DNA from: Candidatus Segatella caccae
GTDB taxonomy: Bacteria; Bacteroidota; Bacteroidia; Bacteroidales; Bacteroidaceae
Assembly: GCA_900556395.1 (NCBI GenBank)
Contig: USOQ01000009.1
Location: 1 to 49,061, forward strand
Direction: 5' to 3'
DNA length: 49,061 bases
Part shown: positions 24,601 through 33,253 of the stretch, piece by piece
How positions within the stretch are numbered: the stretch's first letter is position 1
Layout of the letters: each line of letters begins with the position of its first letter
The notes under the pieces: model-generated
The model's input: the letters and a program-made list of their open reading frames with translations, nothing else
What the model was told of the DNA's origin: nothing
Databases searched by the model: none
Position numbers and translations under genes: made by a program

Positions 24601-26499
24601 ATGGAACAAGAAAAGTTTAGCCTTTTAAGTAAGATAAAGTATCCTGAAGACCTGCGCAAACTCTCTATCGAACAACTGCCGCAGCTCTGCCAGGAACTGC
24701 GAGAAGACATCATCGAAGAAGTGGCCGTCAACCCTGGTCATTTCGCATCGTCATTGGGTGTCGTCGAGATAACCGTGGCTCTACATTATATATATAATAC
24801 GCCTTACGACCGCATCGTGTGGGATGTGGGACATCAAGCCTATGGTCACAAAATCTTGACAGGGCGCAGAGAAGCCTTCTGCACCAACCGACATCTGCAC
24901 GGCATACGCCCCTTCCCCACACCCTTAGAGAGCGAATACGACACCTTTGCCTGTGGGCATGCCAGCAACTCGATTTCGGCAGCTCTCGGCATGGCGGTAG
25001 CGGCTACCAAGAAGGGGGAAGACAAGCGACACGTCGTGGCGGTGATAGGCGATGGAGCCATGAGCGGAGGACTCGCCTTCGAGGGCCTCAACAACGTATC
25101 AAGCACCCCCAACGACCTGCTCATCATCCTCAACGACAACGACATGAGTATCGACAGGGCTGTGGGAGGCATGGAGAAATATCTGCTCAACCTCGACACC
25201 AACGAGACTTACAACCGACTGAGATTCAAAGCCTCACAATGGTTGCACTCGAAAGGCTATCTCAACGAAGACCGACGCAAAGGAATACTCAGGCTCAACA
25301 ATGCCCTGAAGTCGGCACTCAGCCATCAGCAGAACATCTTCGAGGGAATGAACATACGATACTTCGGCCCCTTCGACGGGCACGACATACGCGAAGTGGT
25401 GCGCGTGCTGAGACAACTCAAGAACATGAAAGGTCCGAAGCTGCTGCACCTGCACACCACCAAGGGCAAGGGCTACAAACCAGCTGAGAAGAGCGCCACC
25501 ATCTGGCATGCACCAGGCAAGTTTGACCCTGAGACTGGCGAACGACTCATATCCGACAGCGCCAACCTACCGCCTAAATATCAAGACGTCTTCGGGCATA
25601 CACTACTCGAACTGGCACAGCAGAATCCCAACATCGTGGGCGTAACGCCTGCCATGCCCACAGGATGCTCCATGAGCATCATGATGAAGCAGATGCCCGA
25701 CCGGGTATTCGACGTAGGCATCGCTGAGGGGCACGCAGTCACCTTCTCGGCAGGAATGGCGAAAGATGGGCTTATGCCTTTCTGCAACATATACAGCTCG
25801 TTTGCTCAGCGAGCATACGACAACATCATACACGACATGGCGCTACTCAACCTACCTGTGGTGCTATGCCTCGACAGGGCTGGACTGGTGGGCGAAGACG
25901 GTCCCACACACCACGGTGCCTTCGACCTGGCTGCACTCCGACCTGTGCCCCACCTCACCATCGCTTCGCCCATGAACGAGCACGAGCTGCGCAACCTCAT
26001 GTTCTCGGCTCAACTGCCACAACAAGGTTGCTACGTGATACGCTATCCCAGAGGCAACGGTGTGCTTACCGACTGGCGTAACCCCATGCAGGAAATCAAG
26101 ACGGGAACGGGCAGAAAACTCAAGGAGGGAAGCGACGTGGCTGTACTCACCCTCGGACCTATAGGCAACGATGCAGCAGAAGCCATCGCCGAAGTAGAGA
26201 AGGAGGAAGAGGGACGTATGAGCGTGGCTCACTACGACATGCGATTCTTAAAACCGCTCGACGAGAACCTGCTGCACGAGATTGGCAACAAGTTCGACCG
26301 CATCGTAACCATCGAAGACGGTGTGCGCATGGGAGGCTTCGGCTCTGCCATTCTCGAATGGATGAGCGACCACAACTACCATCCACACATCACACGCATG
26401 GGATTGCCCGACGAGTTTGTGGAACACGGCACGATAGCACAGCTAAGAGAAATCGTGCACATGGATAAAGAATCAATCAAAGAAGCTATAAAAGAATGA
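24601..26499 (+). CDS. dxs: 1-Deoxy-D-xylulose-5-phosphate synthase
   Basis: 632 residues from ATG 24601. It joins pyruvate and glyceraldehyde 3-phosphate with thiamine diphosphate, the first step of the MEP isoprenoid pathway. GDGAMSGG around residue 150 is the TPP/Mg motif, and the start region (LREDIIEEV ... NPGHFASSLGVVE) and GEDGPTHHGAFDLAAL are classical. An in-frame ATG at 24487 would add 38 lysine-rich residues, but it lies upstream of the promoter box and lacks family similarity. The stop overlaps the trkA start (ATGA), so the two are co-translated; dxs-trkA-trkH is an apparent operon. Confidence 0.96.
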   Translation: MEQEKFSLLSKIKYPEDLRKLSIEQLPQLCQELREDIIEEVAVNPGHFASSLGVVEITVALHYIYNTPYDRIVWDVGHQAYGHKILTGRREAFCTNRHLHGIRPFPTPLESEYDTFACGHASNSISAALGMAVAATKKGEDKRHVVAVIGDGAMSGGLAFEGLNNVSSTPNDLLIILNDNDMSIDRAVGGMEKYLLNLDTNETYNRLRFKASQWLHSKGYLNEDRRKGILRLNNALKSALSHQQNIFEGMNIRYFGPFDGHDIREVVRVLRQLKNMKGPKLLHLHTTKGKGYKPAEKSATIWHAPGKFDPETGERLISDSANLPPKYQDVFGHTLLELAQQNPNIVGVTPAMPTGCSMSIMMKQMPDRVFDVGIAEGHAVTFSAGMAKDGLMPFCNIYSSFAQRAYDNIIHDMALLNLPVVLCLDRAGLVGEDGPTHHGAFDLAALRPVPHLTIASPMNEHELRNLMFSAQLPQQGCYVIRYPRGNGVLTDWRNPMQEIKTGTGRKLKEGSDVAVLTLGPIGNDAAEAIAEVEKEEEGRMSVAHYDMRFLKPLDENLLHEIGNKFDRIVTIEDGVRMGGFGSAILEWMSDHNYHPHITRMGLPDEFVEHGTIAQLREIVHMDKESIKEAIKE

Positions 26500-27839
26500 A
26501 AATCATCATAGCTGGCGCACACGCCATAGGAACTCACTTGGCGAGCCTCTTGTCTCGTAGCAAGGAGGAGATAACACTCATCGACGAAAGCGAGGAGCGA
26601 CTGGCAAGCATCGGATCTGACTGCGACCTGCTCACCCTACTGGGGAAACCGACAAGCCTCAAGGTGCTACGCGATGCTGGAACGGCAGATGCCGACCTCT
26701 TCATTGCCGTAACGCCATTAGAGAGCACCAACATCACGGCATGTATCTTGGCAAAAAACTTGGGTGCAAAACGTACCGTGGCAAGGGTGGACAACCCCGA
26801 ATACATGGACCCTCAGGCACAGGAGTTCTTCCTGGGACTGGGCATCAGCAAACTGATATACCCCGAGATGCTCGCTGCCGTAGACATCAACAACGGTCTG
26901 AAGATGAGCTGGGTGAGACAGCGATGGGATGTACACGACGGAGCACTCGTCATGCTCGGCATCAAACTGCGACAGAGCTGCGAAATCCTCAACCAACCGC
27001 TCAAGGACATCAGCGGTCCCAACGACCCCTATCACGTTGTGGCCATCAAACGAGGAGACGAAACCATCATCCCCGGTGGTAACGACGAACTGAAACTCTA
27101 CGACTTGGCTTACTTTATGACCACGCGCAACTATATTCCGTACATTCGCAAAATCGTGGGCAAAGAGCACTATGTGGACGTAAAGAACGTGATGATTATG
27201 GGTGGCGGACGCACTGCCGTAAGAGCCGTGAAGAAGATGCCCGAATACATGGAATGTAAAATCATTGAGCGAGACGAGGCGCGATGTGAATATCTCAACG
27301 AGATACTCGACGAGAACAAAACACTCGTCATACATGGCGACGGACGCGACATACCACTACTCAACGAAGAAGGCATACGTAGCACACAGGCCTTTGTGGC
27401 TCTCACTGGCAATGCCGAGACCAATATCTTAGCGTGCCTCACTGCCAAACGAATGGGAGTACGCAAAACCGTAGCTGCCGTAGAAAACGTAGACTATGTG
27501 AGCATGGCTGAAAGCCTCGACATCGGAACCATCATCAACAAGAAGGTGATTGCAGCAAGCTACATCTATCAGATGATGCTCGATGCCGACGTGATGAACG
27601 TGCGCTTCCTCATGAACGCCAATGCCGACGTGGCGGAGTTTATCGCCAAGGAAGGTTCTAAGGTGACTAAGAAAGCCGTAAAAGACTTAGGAATGCCCAT
27701 CGGTGTTACCATCGGCGGACTGGTGCGCGGCGAGAAGGGTATGCTCGTATCGGGTAACACTCAGATCGAAGCAGGCGACTCCGTCATGGTGTTCTGTCAC
27801 AACATCAACATGAAGAAGATAGAGAAGTTCTTTGTGTAA
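26496..27839 (+). CDS. trkA: Trk potassium uptake regulator TrkA
   Basis: 447 residues with two RCK units. TrkA binds NAD(H) or ATP on the cytoplasmic face and gates TrkH. First nucleotide-binding motif: MKIIIAGAHAIGTHLASLL, a GxHxxG variant. Second: VMIMGGGRTAVRAVKK. Both are followed by RCK-C type segments. The start overlaps the dxs stop by 4 nt, and trkH follows after 91 nt. Confidence 0.95.
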   Translation: MKIIIAGAHAIGTHLASLLSRSKEEITLIDESEERLASIGSDCDLLTLLGKPTSLKVLRDAGTADADLFIAVTPLESTNITACILAKNLGAKRTVARVDNPEYMDPQAQEFFLGLGISKLIYPEMLAAVDINNGLKMSWVRQRWDVHDGALVMLGIKLRQSCEILNQPLKDISGPNDPYHVVAIKRGDETIIPGGNDELKLYDLAYFMTTRNYIPYIRKIVGKEHYVDVKNVMIMGGGRTAVRAVKKMPEYMECKIIERDEARCEYLNEILDENKTLVIHGDGRDIPLLNEEGIRSTQAFVALTGNAETNILACLTAKRMGVRKTVAAVENVDYVSMAESLDIGTIINKKVIAASYIYQMMLDADVMNVRFLMNANADVAEFIAKEGSKVTKKAVKDLGMPIGVTIGGLVRGEKGMLVSGNTQIEAGDSVMVFCHNINMKKIEKFFV

Positions 27840-27930
27840 CATGATATGAAAAAACCTTGATACTCATGGTGTATCATCGACAATCTGGATACAAGGTGAG
27901 CAGGATAAATGGGAAAAGGATATACAAAAC

Positions 27931-29388
27931 ATGATGAACTGGAAATTGATATATAAGGTGCTGGGACAGTTGCTCTTCATCGAAGCTTCGCTCATGCTGC
28001 TCAGCCTGCTGGTGGCAGTTTACTATCAGCAGGAAGATGTCTTCGCCTTCATTGTTGCCACCCTCGTGACCATCGGAGGAGGACTCATCCTGAAATGGAG
28101 AGGACACGGAGCCGACAACTCGATGTCGCGACGCGATGCCTACTTCGTGGTGTCGGTGTCGTGGATTATATTTAGCCTCTTCGGAACACTGCCTTTCATG
28201 GTGAGCGGATACATCAACAACTTCACCGATGCTTACTTCGAAACCATGTCGGGATTCACCACGACGGGAGCTACCATACTCGACGATGTGGAGTGCTTTC
28301 CACACGGACTGCTCTTCTGGCGATCACTCACTCAGTGGATAGGCGGACTGGGCATCGTCTTCTTCACCATCGCCCTGCTGCCATCGCTTGTGGGCGGACA
28401 AACCAAGGTGTTTGCTGCCGAGGCTACAGGCCCCATCAAGACCAAACTGCATCCACGCATCTCTACCTCTGCCAAGTGGATATGGAGCATCTATCTCGTG
28501 CTCACCATCGCCTGCATCCTGTCTTATTACGTAGCAGGAATGGGACTCTTCGATAGTTTCAACTATGCCATGACAACCACAGCAACGGGTGGTTTCTCCA
28601 CCCATAACACCAGTACAGAGTTCTTCCATTCGCCTTCGCTCGAATACATCTGTACATTCTTCTGCTTCCTCTCTGGAGTCAACTTCACACTGCTCTATGC
28701 AGCCGTCATTAAGTTGAAAATCAAGGAACTATTTCGTAACTCAGAGTTCAGATTCTATATCTTTCTCGTCACTGTCTTCAGCACATTCATCATGATAGAA
28801 CTCATCGTGATGCGCAACTACGACGTAGAGCATGCCTTCCGTAGCGCCATCTTCCAGGTGGTGTCGTTCATCACGACGACGGGACTCTTCAACGACGATG
28901 CAGCTCTGTGGCCTCACGTCACATGGGTAATCCTTTCCATGTGTATGTTTGTCGGTGCCTGCTCGGGTAGTACGAGTGGCGGACTGAAGTGTATTCGTGG
29001 TGTCATCTTGTTACGCATGGTGAAGAATGAGTTCCGACAAATCCTGCATCCCAACGCAGTGCTTCCGCTCAAGATAGGAGGAGCGAACGTGCCTATGCAG
29101 AAACGAGTCACACTGTTGGCATTCCTCACCATCTACCTCATCATCTGCGTCATCATTTCCTTCACTATGATAGCAATGGGCATAGACAACACCAATGCCA
29201 TCACCATCACGCTGAGTTGCGTGGGCAACGTGGGCCCCACCTTGGGTACAGAGATTGGGCCTACCATGTCGTGGAGCGAACTGCCCGACTTGGCTAAGTG
29301 GTTCTGCTCGCTCATGATGCTCATCGGACGTTTGGAGATATTCACCGTCCTGGTTATCTTTACCCCTGCCTTCTGGAAAGAAAATTAA
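27931..29388 (+). CDS. trkH: Trk potassium uptake membrane subunit TrkH
   Basis: 485 residues, multi-pass inner-membrane protein. It forms the K+ translocation path of the Trk system together with TrkA. Selectivity-loop-like stretches are visible: ETMSGFTTTGATIL, TTTATGGFSTHNTS, SFITTTGLFNDD and SCVGNVGPTLG. CSGSTSGGLKCIRGVIL is typical. The gene is third in the dxs-trkA-trkH run. No clear terminator follows. Confidence 0.95.
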   Translation: MMNWKLIYKVLGQLLFIEASLMLLSLLVAVYYQQEDVFAFIVATLVTIGGGLILKWRGHGADNSMSRRDAYFVVSVSWIIFSLFGTLPFMVSGYINNFTDAYFETMSGFTTTGATILDDVECFPHGLLFWRSLTQWIGGLGIVFFTIALLPSLVGGQTKVFAAEATGPIKTKLHPRISTSAKWIWSIYLVLTIACILSYYVAGMGLFDSFNYAMTTTATGGFSTHNTSTEFFHSPSLEYICTFFCFLSGVNFTLLYAAVIKLKIKELFRNSEFRFYIFLVTVFSTFIMIELIVMRNYDVEHAFRSAIFQVVSFITTTGLFNDDAALWPHVTWVILSMCMFVGACSGSTSGGLKCIRGVILLRMVKNEFRQILHPNAVLPLKIGGANVPMQKRVTLLAFLTIYLIICVIISFTMIAMGIDNTNAITITLSCVGNVGPTLGTEIGPTMSWSELPDLAKWFCSLMMLIGRLEIFTVLVIFTPAFWKEN

Positions 29389-29711
29389 AGAAGAGAGCAT
29401 TTAAAGGTAAATGATAAAAGGGGTTTAAAAAAGAACCTTGCTTTTGGAGAAAGGTGAAAAAAGTTAAAAAGATAAATCAACATCAGATAAACAATAAGTA
29501 ATCTGAGCACAATATATGTATTATTGAAGTATAGCATATACGGAAGTTAGAGGGAAGTTAAGGGACAAATGTCCTAAGTTTAAGATAGAAGACTATTGTC
29601 TCTTAACTTCCCCCTAACGACCGAAGGGAGTGATAACTTCTCTAACTTCTAAACTGGCGAAAGTTGAGTAAAATATTCTATCAGCCTATAATTAATTAAA
29701 CAACAAGCATA
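29389..29711. other. Intergenic region trkH / manA
   Basis: 323 nt, AT-rich, dominated by a complete family-2 repeat (29542-29673). No gene and no obvious promoter box. Confidence 0.65.
29542..29673 (+). repeat. Interspersed repeat family 2, copy B
   Basis: It aligns almost end to end with 33108-33244; shared blocks include CAAATGTCCTAAGTTTAA and GAAGGGAGTGATAACTTCTC. The ends are inverted relative to each other (GGAAGTTAGAG against CTCTAACTTC), so it can fold on itself. It ends 38 nt before manA. Confidence 0.85.
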
Positions 29712-30674
29712 ATGAAACCCTTAAAATTTCAACCATTACTGAAGTCCACCATCTGGGGTGGCAACAAGATTATTGACTTCAAACACCTCGACCTGCAGCA
29801 GGAGAAAGTAGGCGAAAGCTGGGAAGTTTCTGGCGTACCTGGCAACGAAACCATCGTAGCTGAAGGCGAGATGAAGGGCAAAAGCCTCAACGAGGTAGTT
29901 GCCGAAATGAAGGAAAACTTATTAGGTAAGGAGAACTATGAGCGCTTCGGCAACGAGTTTCCACTGCTCATCAAGTTTATTGATGCCAACAGCGACCTCT
30001 CTATCCAGGTTCACCCCAACGACGAAATAGCTCGCAAGCAAGGCAAAGAGCGTGGAAAGACAGAAATGTGGTATGCGCTGCCATGCGACAAAGACGCTAA
30101 ACTCTATAATGGTCTGAAAATGCAGATCACTGCTGAGCAATATAAGGAAATGGTTGAGAACGACACCATCACCGATGCACTCGCACAGTATGAGGTGAAA
30201 GAGGACGACTGCTTCTTCATTCCTGCTGGTCGTATTCATGCCATTGGCACAGGATGCTTCGTTGCTGAGATACAGCAGACGAGCGACGTTACTTACCGCA
30301 TCTACGACTTCAAGCGAAAGGATAAAGACGGCAACTACCGACAGCTGCACACCAAGGAGGCTGCTGAATGCATCGATTACTCCGTACTCGCCAACTATCG
30401 TCAGGAGTATAAGCCTGTAAAAAATCAGGGCGTCAGCATCGTCAACTGCCCATACTTCTGCACTGCTGTCTACGACCTCGATCAGCCGATGACACTCGAT
30501 TACTCTGAGCTTGACAGCTTTGTCATCCTTATCGGTCTGAAGGGTGAAGCCACTATCACCGACAACGAGGGCAATACCGTCACCTTGCAAGGCGGAGAAA
30601 GTATCGTGATTCCTGCCTCCACCCAGACTTTGAAGGTAGAGGGAACGCTGAAGTTCCTCGAAACTTACGTATAA
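29712..30674 (+). CDS. manA: Class I mannose-6-phosphate isomerase
   Basis: 320 residues, the short (~320) type I form. It interconverts mannose 6-phosphate and fructose 6-phosphate using Zn2+. LKSTIWGGNKI at the N-terminus, LSIQVHPNDEIAR (metal ligands) and FIPAGRIHAIGTGC (metal ligand and active site) are visible. It stands alone between repeats. It could supply GDP-mannose precursors or handle mannose from the GH130 locus 12 kb away; the link is inference. Confidence 0.94.
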   Translation: MKPLKFQPLLKSTIWGGNKIIDFKHLDLQQEKVGESWEVSGVPGNETIVAEGEMKGKSLNEVVAEMKENLLGKENYERFGNEFPLLIKFIDANSDLSIQVHPNDEIARKQGKERGKTEMWYALPCDKDAKLYNGLKMQITAEQYKEMVENDTITDALAQYEVKEDDCFFIPAGRIHAIGTGCFVAEIQQTSDVTYRIYDFKRKDKDGNYRQLHTKEAAECIDYSVLANYRQEYKPVKNQGVSIVNCPYFCTAVYDLDQPMTLDYSELDSFVILIGLKGEATITDNEGNTVTLQGGESIVIPASTQTLKVEGTLKFLETYV

Positions 30675-30693
30675 TATACTGAAGGTAAAAGGA

Positions 30694-30748
30694 GTAAAAG
30701 GGTAAAAGGAGAATAAAGTTAATGTTACTTCTCCTTTTACCCTTTTAC
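30694..30748 (+). terminator. Hairpin after manA, probable terminator
   Basis: A perfect 20-bp stem (GTAAAAGGGTAAAAGGAGAA with 30729-30748) and a 15-nt loop, 20 nt after the stop. It lacks a separate T tract because the right arm itself is T-rich. Confidence 0.6.
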
Positions 30749-30793
30749 CGTAATTACTCAGCACCCATATTGTCATGAGTTGTTACGTTAATG

Positions 30794-30893
30794 TGAGTCA
30801 ACGTGTATTATTAATAAAGTTTAAAGATTGCGAAGACGATAAAAATCATTTACAATTTTATGAGTCAACGTGTATTATTAATAAAGTTTAAAG
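30794..30893 (+). repeat. 33-bp direct repeat pair inside the MITE-like element
   Basis: Positions 30794-30826 and 30861-30893 are identical (TGAGTCAACGTGTATTATTA...), separated by 34 nt. Confidence 0.9.
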
Positions 30894-30945
30894 TGGTCAA
30901 CTAAAATCGTTAAACCATATTTTATAGTTTCTATCAGAATAATGC

Positions 30946-31030
30946 AATAGGCTTCAACTGCTTACGAAGCCGCTTTCATTGCTCTACGAAATAGGCTTTA
31001 TTGACTATCGAAGCCGCTTTCATATTTCGA
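30946..31030 (+). repeat. 44-bp imperfect tandem repeat inside the MITE-like element
   Basis: Units begin at 30946 and 30990 with AATAGGCTT and share CGAAGCCGCTTTCAT; each can form a short GGCTT/GAAGCC-type stem. Confidence 0.75.
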
Positions 31031-31098
31031 GCCTTTTCTATTCAAAAAGTTTTCAATAGGGGTGCTGAGTAGTTACTTTTTGTGCATAAAAAGCCTTT

Positions 31099-32094
31099 TC
31101 ATCCCTTCAAATACTCTTCCACATCGGCAAGGATTTTCTGAAATTCGGGAGAAAACTGATAGTAGGTATTCTTCTTCATCATCATTTTCACCTTGCCCAA
31201 ACTATTCTCATAGCAAGCCATTTCTGTACGAGCCTGCTCGCTATGCACAGCACGCGAACGAATGTCATTCTCCTGTTCATTGCGCAGAATGTCGCACACC
31301 GTCTGCACCACAGGACTCACCACTAAGTCGAAAAGATGATGCCCTTGGATGTAAAGATAAGTATTGTTTTCATGGATGCCCAAACCATGCAACAGCTTCT
31401 CCACTTCGGGAAGCACCTCGTTGAGTTTGGGGAATCTACGTTCCAACTGGAACATCTTGGCTCGCACCTTTTTGCCAAGATACTCTATCGCCCAATTCGG
31501 ATTCTGTATACGTACCGTGGGCAACAGTACCACCTTATTAAACTCGCTCATATCGAAGTGCATCGTCATCTTGCGGCGCTGCAGAAAAGCCACATGCCAA
31601 ACGAAAAGTGGCCATATAGTCTGTGAATAAGACTGCAAGAAGCGCTCAAAGTTGAAAATGCGATGATCGTTGAGCGTCACCATCACACAAGTTTCGTGAA
31701 GTCCCTTGGCATAACACTGGAAGTTTTCTATCGCGTAGGCATAAGTATGAAAGATGTAGGGATTCTCCAACATCTGCTTCGACATCTCGGTAGAGCCTTG
31801 AAGAATATAGTCGTAGTCGGCATCTACACAGGCTATCATGTCACGCCCCACCCCTTTGAGCATATTGGCGATGGCTGCCTTTTTGCCTCTATCGAGATGC
31901 TGGTTGCGCGAAGGCAGCATGATATCGAAGAACAGTTTGTCATTCTCATAACGTCCGAGCACGGAGCGCCAAAAGAACACATCATCGTAACTCTCTACGT
32001 AGGCCACGATTTTGCGCCGAGTCTTCTTCGAAGTCATCCTGTTAGCCGCCTCGAAGAACTGCGAGTTGATGTTATCAGTCAGCCGTTTTGCCAT
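31099..32094 (-). CDS. DUF4435 protein with TOPRIM-like nuclease motifs
   Basis: 331 residues, soluble. The N-terminal part carries TOPRIM-type acidic motifs: E34 in AYVESYDDVFFW and D91xD93 in ACVDADYDYIL, then YAIENFQC (E123). These are the expected metal-binding residues of OLD-type and AriB nucleases, and all look intact. The C-terminal half is helical and unassigned. The gene lies 28 nt behind an ABC-type ATPase on the same strand. An ATPase followed by a DUF4435 protein is the architecture of the PARIS anti-phage system (AriA-AriB). Whether this compact version is defence or housekeeping is open. Confidence 0.75.
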   Translation of the reverse strand: MAKRLTDNINSQFFEAANRMTSKKTRRKIVAYVESYDDVFFWRSVLGRYENDKLFFDIMLPSRNQHLDRGKKAAIANMLKGVGRDMIACVDADYDYILQGSTEMSKQMLENPYIFHTYAYAIENFQCYAKGLHETCVMVTLNDHRIFNFERFLQSYSQTIWPLFVWHVAFLQRRKMTMHFDMSEFNKVVLLPTVRIQNPNWAIEYLGKKVRAKMFQLERRFPKLNEVLPEVEKLLHGLGIHENNTYLYIQGHHLFDLVVSPVVQTVCDILRNEQENDIRSRAVHSEQARTEMACYENSLGKVKMMMKKNTYYQFSPEFQKILADVEEYLKG

Positions 32095-32122
32095 CCTTCG
32101 CCCTCCCTATTTTTCGTAATTT

Positions 32123-32941
32123 CTATTTCACGGTTATATCGTCAACCTCCGTCACACGGTCGGTCCAGCCATCCATCACCACGGCAGGACTATGCGTCGT
32201 CATGATAATCTGTATGTTGGGGTTGAGTTGGAGCACCAAGGAGATGAGTTGCTTCTGCCACTCGAAGTGCAGACTAATCTCTGGCTCGTCCATGAAGAGC
32301 ACATGCGGAAGATTGTCTTCCACAAGCACTGTAAGTAGAATGGCGAGCATCTGCTTCTCGCCTGCTGAGAGCTGATAAGGTTGCAACACCTCGCCCATCT
32401 GGGAGAACTTAATCTCGTTGGCAGTGCGGATGATAGTCTTTCCCGTTGCACTGAACAGGTCGTCCACCATGTCTTGAAACAACTTCTTGGGCTCGCTGAG
32501 CTCCTGGGCTTTCTGGGCTGCATCAGACTCCCCACTCTGCAACACAGCGATGATGCGGTTGCCGATGTTCACTTGATAATCCAAGTACTTGCGCTGCAAC
32601 TGAAAGAGCTGCCAGTCGAGCTCGGTGACGAGTGAAAGGTCCACCTTGCTTATCATTTCAGAGTTGAGCAACGGCCTGTCTACAGAGCGTATCACGTCAT
32701 ACCTAATCCACTTGGCCTCCTCTGGCTCTACCTGCAGATGCACTCCCTTGAGCAGATGGCTGGGAAACTCACCACCTGCACTCAGTCCTTTAACCACCTT
32801 ATTGAGAATGGTACTCTTTCCCACACCATTCACGCCACTCAGGATGTTCACCCTGCGGTCGAGATTCCAAAGTATGTGCTTTGTGCCACTCCACAGAGAA
32901 TCTATCTCTATCTGCTTAATATAGTTGGCATATTTCTGCAT
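32123..32941 (-). CDS. ABC-type (AAA15/OLD-like) ATPase paired with the DUF4435 protein
   Basis: 272 residues, no membrane segment. It has a complete ABC ATPase head: Walker A GVNGVGKST (36-44), signature LSAGEKQ (191-197), Walker B VLFMDEPE (214-221) and the switch His in TTHSP (H250). The ~100-residue helical insert between Walker A and the signature replaces a long coiled coil, so it is shorter than typical AriA or OLD proteins. It is the first gene of the pair, with a -7 box 70 nt upstream. It probably senses or scaffolds and controls the TOPRIM partner; this is inference. Confidence 0.8.
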   Translation of the reverse strand: MQKYANYIKQIEIDSLWSGTKHILWNLDRRVNILSGVNGVGKSTILNKVVKGLSAGGEFPSHLLKGVHLQVEPEEAKWIRYDVIRSVDRPLLNSEMISKVDLSLVTELDWQLFQLQRKYLDYQVNIGNRIIAVLQSGESDAAQKAQELSEPKKLFQDMVDDLFSATGKTIIRTANEIKFSQMGEVLQPYQLSAGEKQMLAILLTVLVEDNLPHVLFMDEPEISLHFEWQKQLISLVLQLNPNIQIIMTTHSPAVVMDGWTDRVTEVDDITVK

Positions 32942-33010
32942 AGGCTTCTTTTTTCTAAAAAAATCATTCTGGGCTGAAGTTTTTTAGCTTTCACACCCTA
33001 ATTATCACGG

Positions 33011-33018
33011 CAAATATA
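33011..33018 (-). promoter_or_regulatory. Putative -7 box of the ATPase-DUF4435 pair
   Basis: TATATTTG on the minus strand, 70 nt upstream of the ATPase start, back to back with the EamA promoter. Confidence 0.5.
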
Positions 33019-33039
33019 ATCATTTTAAGTGAAAATTTG

Positions 33040-33047
33040 TACCTTTG
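33040..33047 (+). promoter_or_regulatory. Putative -7 box of the EamA gene
   Basis: TACCTTTG, about 207 nt upstream of the EamA start. If used, the family-2 repeat at 33108-33244 is part of the leader RNA. Confidence 0.55.
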
Positions 33048-33107
33048 CACCGATTTTTTATATTAAAAACAGTATTTTATATTAAATAATTCATCTTTCG
33101 CAAATGG

Positions 33108-33244
33108 GGAAGTTAGAGATGTTAGGGAAGTTAAGGGTCAAATGTCCTAAGTTTAAAATAGAAGACCATTGTTTCTTAACTTCCCTAACGACAGAAGGGA
33201 GTGATAACTTCTCTAACTTCCGTACATGCGAAACTTTAGTAAAA
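33108..33244 (+). repeat. Interspersed repeat family 2, copy A
   Basis: Nearly full-length match to 29542-29673. Its surroundings are palindromic: TTTCGCA at 33096-33102 against TGCGAAA at 33227-33233, and GGAAGTTAGAGA against CTCTAACTTCC inside. It ends 9 nt before the EamA start codon. Confidence 0.85.
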
Positions 33245-33253
33245 TAAGGTAAA

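Larger units (their letters stand above)
30750..31076. mobile_element. MITE-like element with 23-bp terminal inverted repeats
   Basis: The left end 30750-30772 (GTAATTACTCAGCACCCATA...) and the reverse complement of the right end 31054-31076 agree at 21 of 23 positions. The 327-bp interior has no gene but carries a 33-bp direct repeat pair and a 44-bp tandem pair. It sits directly behind the manA hairpin. No target-site duplication is evident. It is probably a non-autonomous derivative or remnant of an insertion sequence whose transposase is not in the window. Confidence 0.7.

Noticed and set aside
30794..30893. Two identical 33-bp repeats with a 34-bp spacer, CRISPR-like in size
   Set aside because: Only two copies, AT-rich and non-palindromic, no cas genes, and both lie inside an element with terminal inverted repeats.
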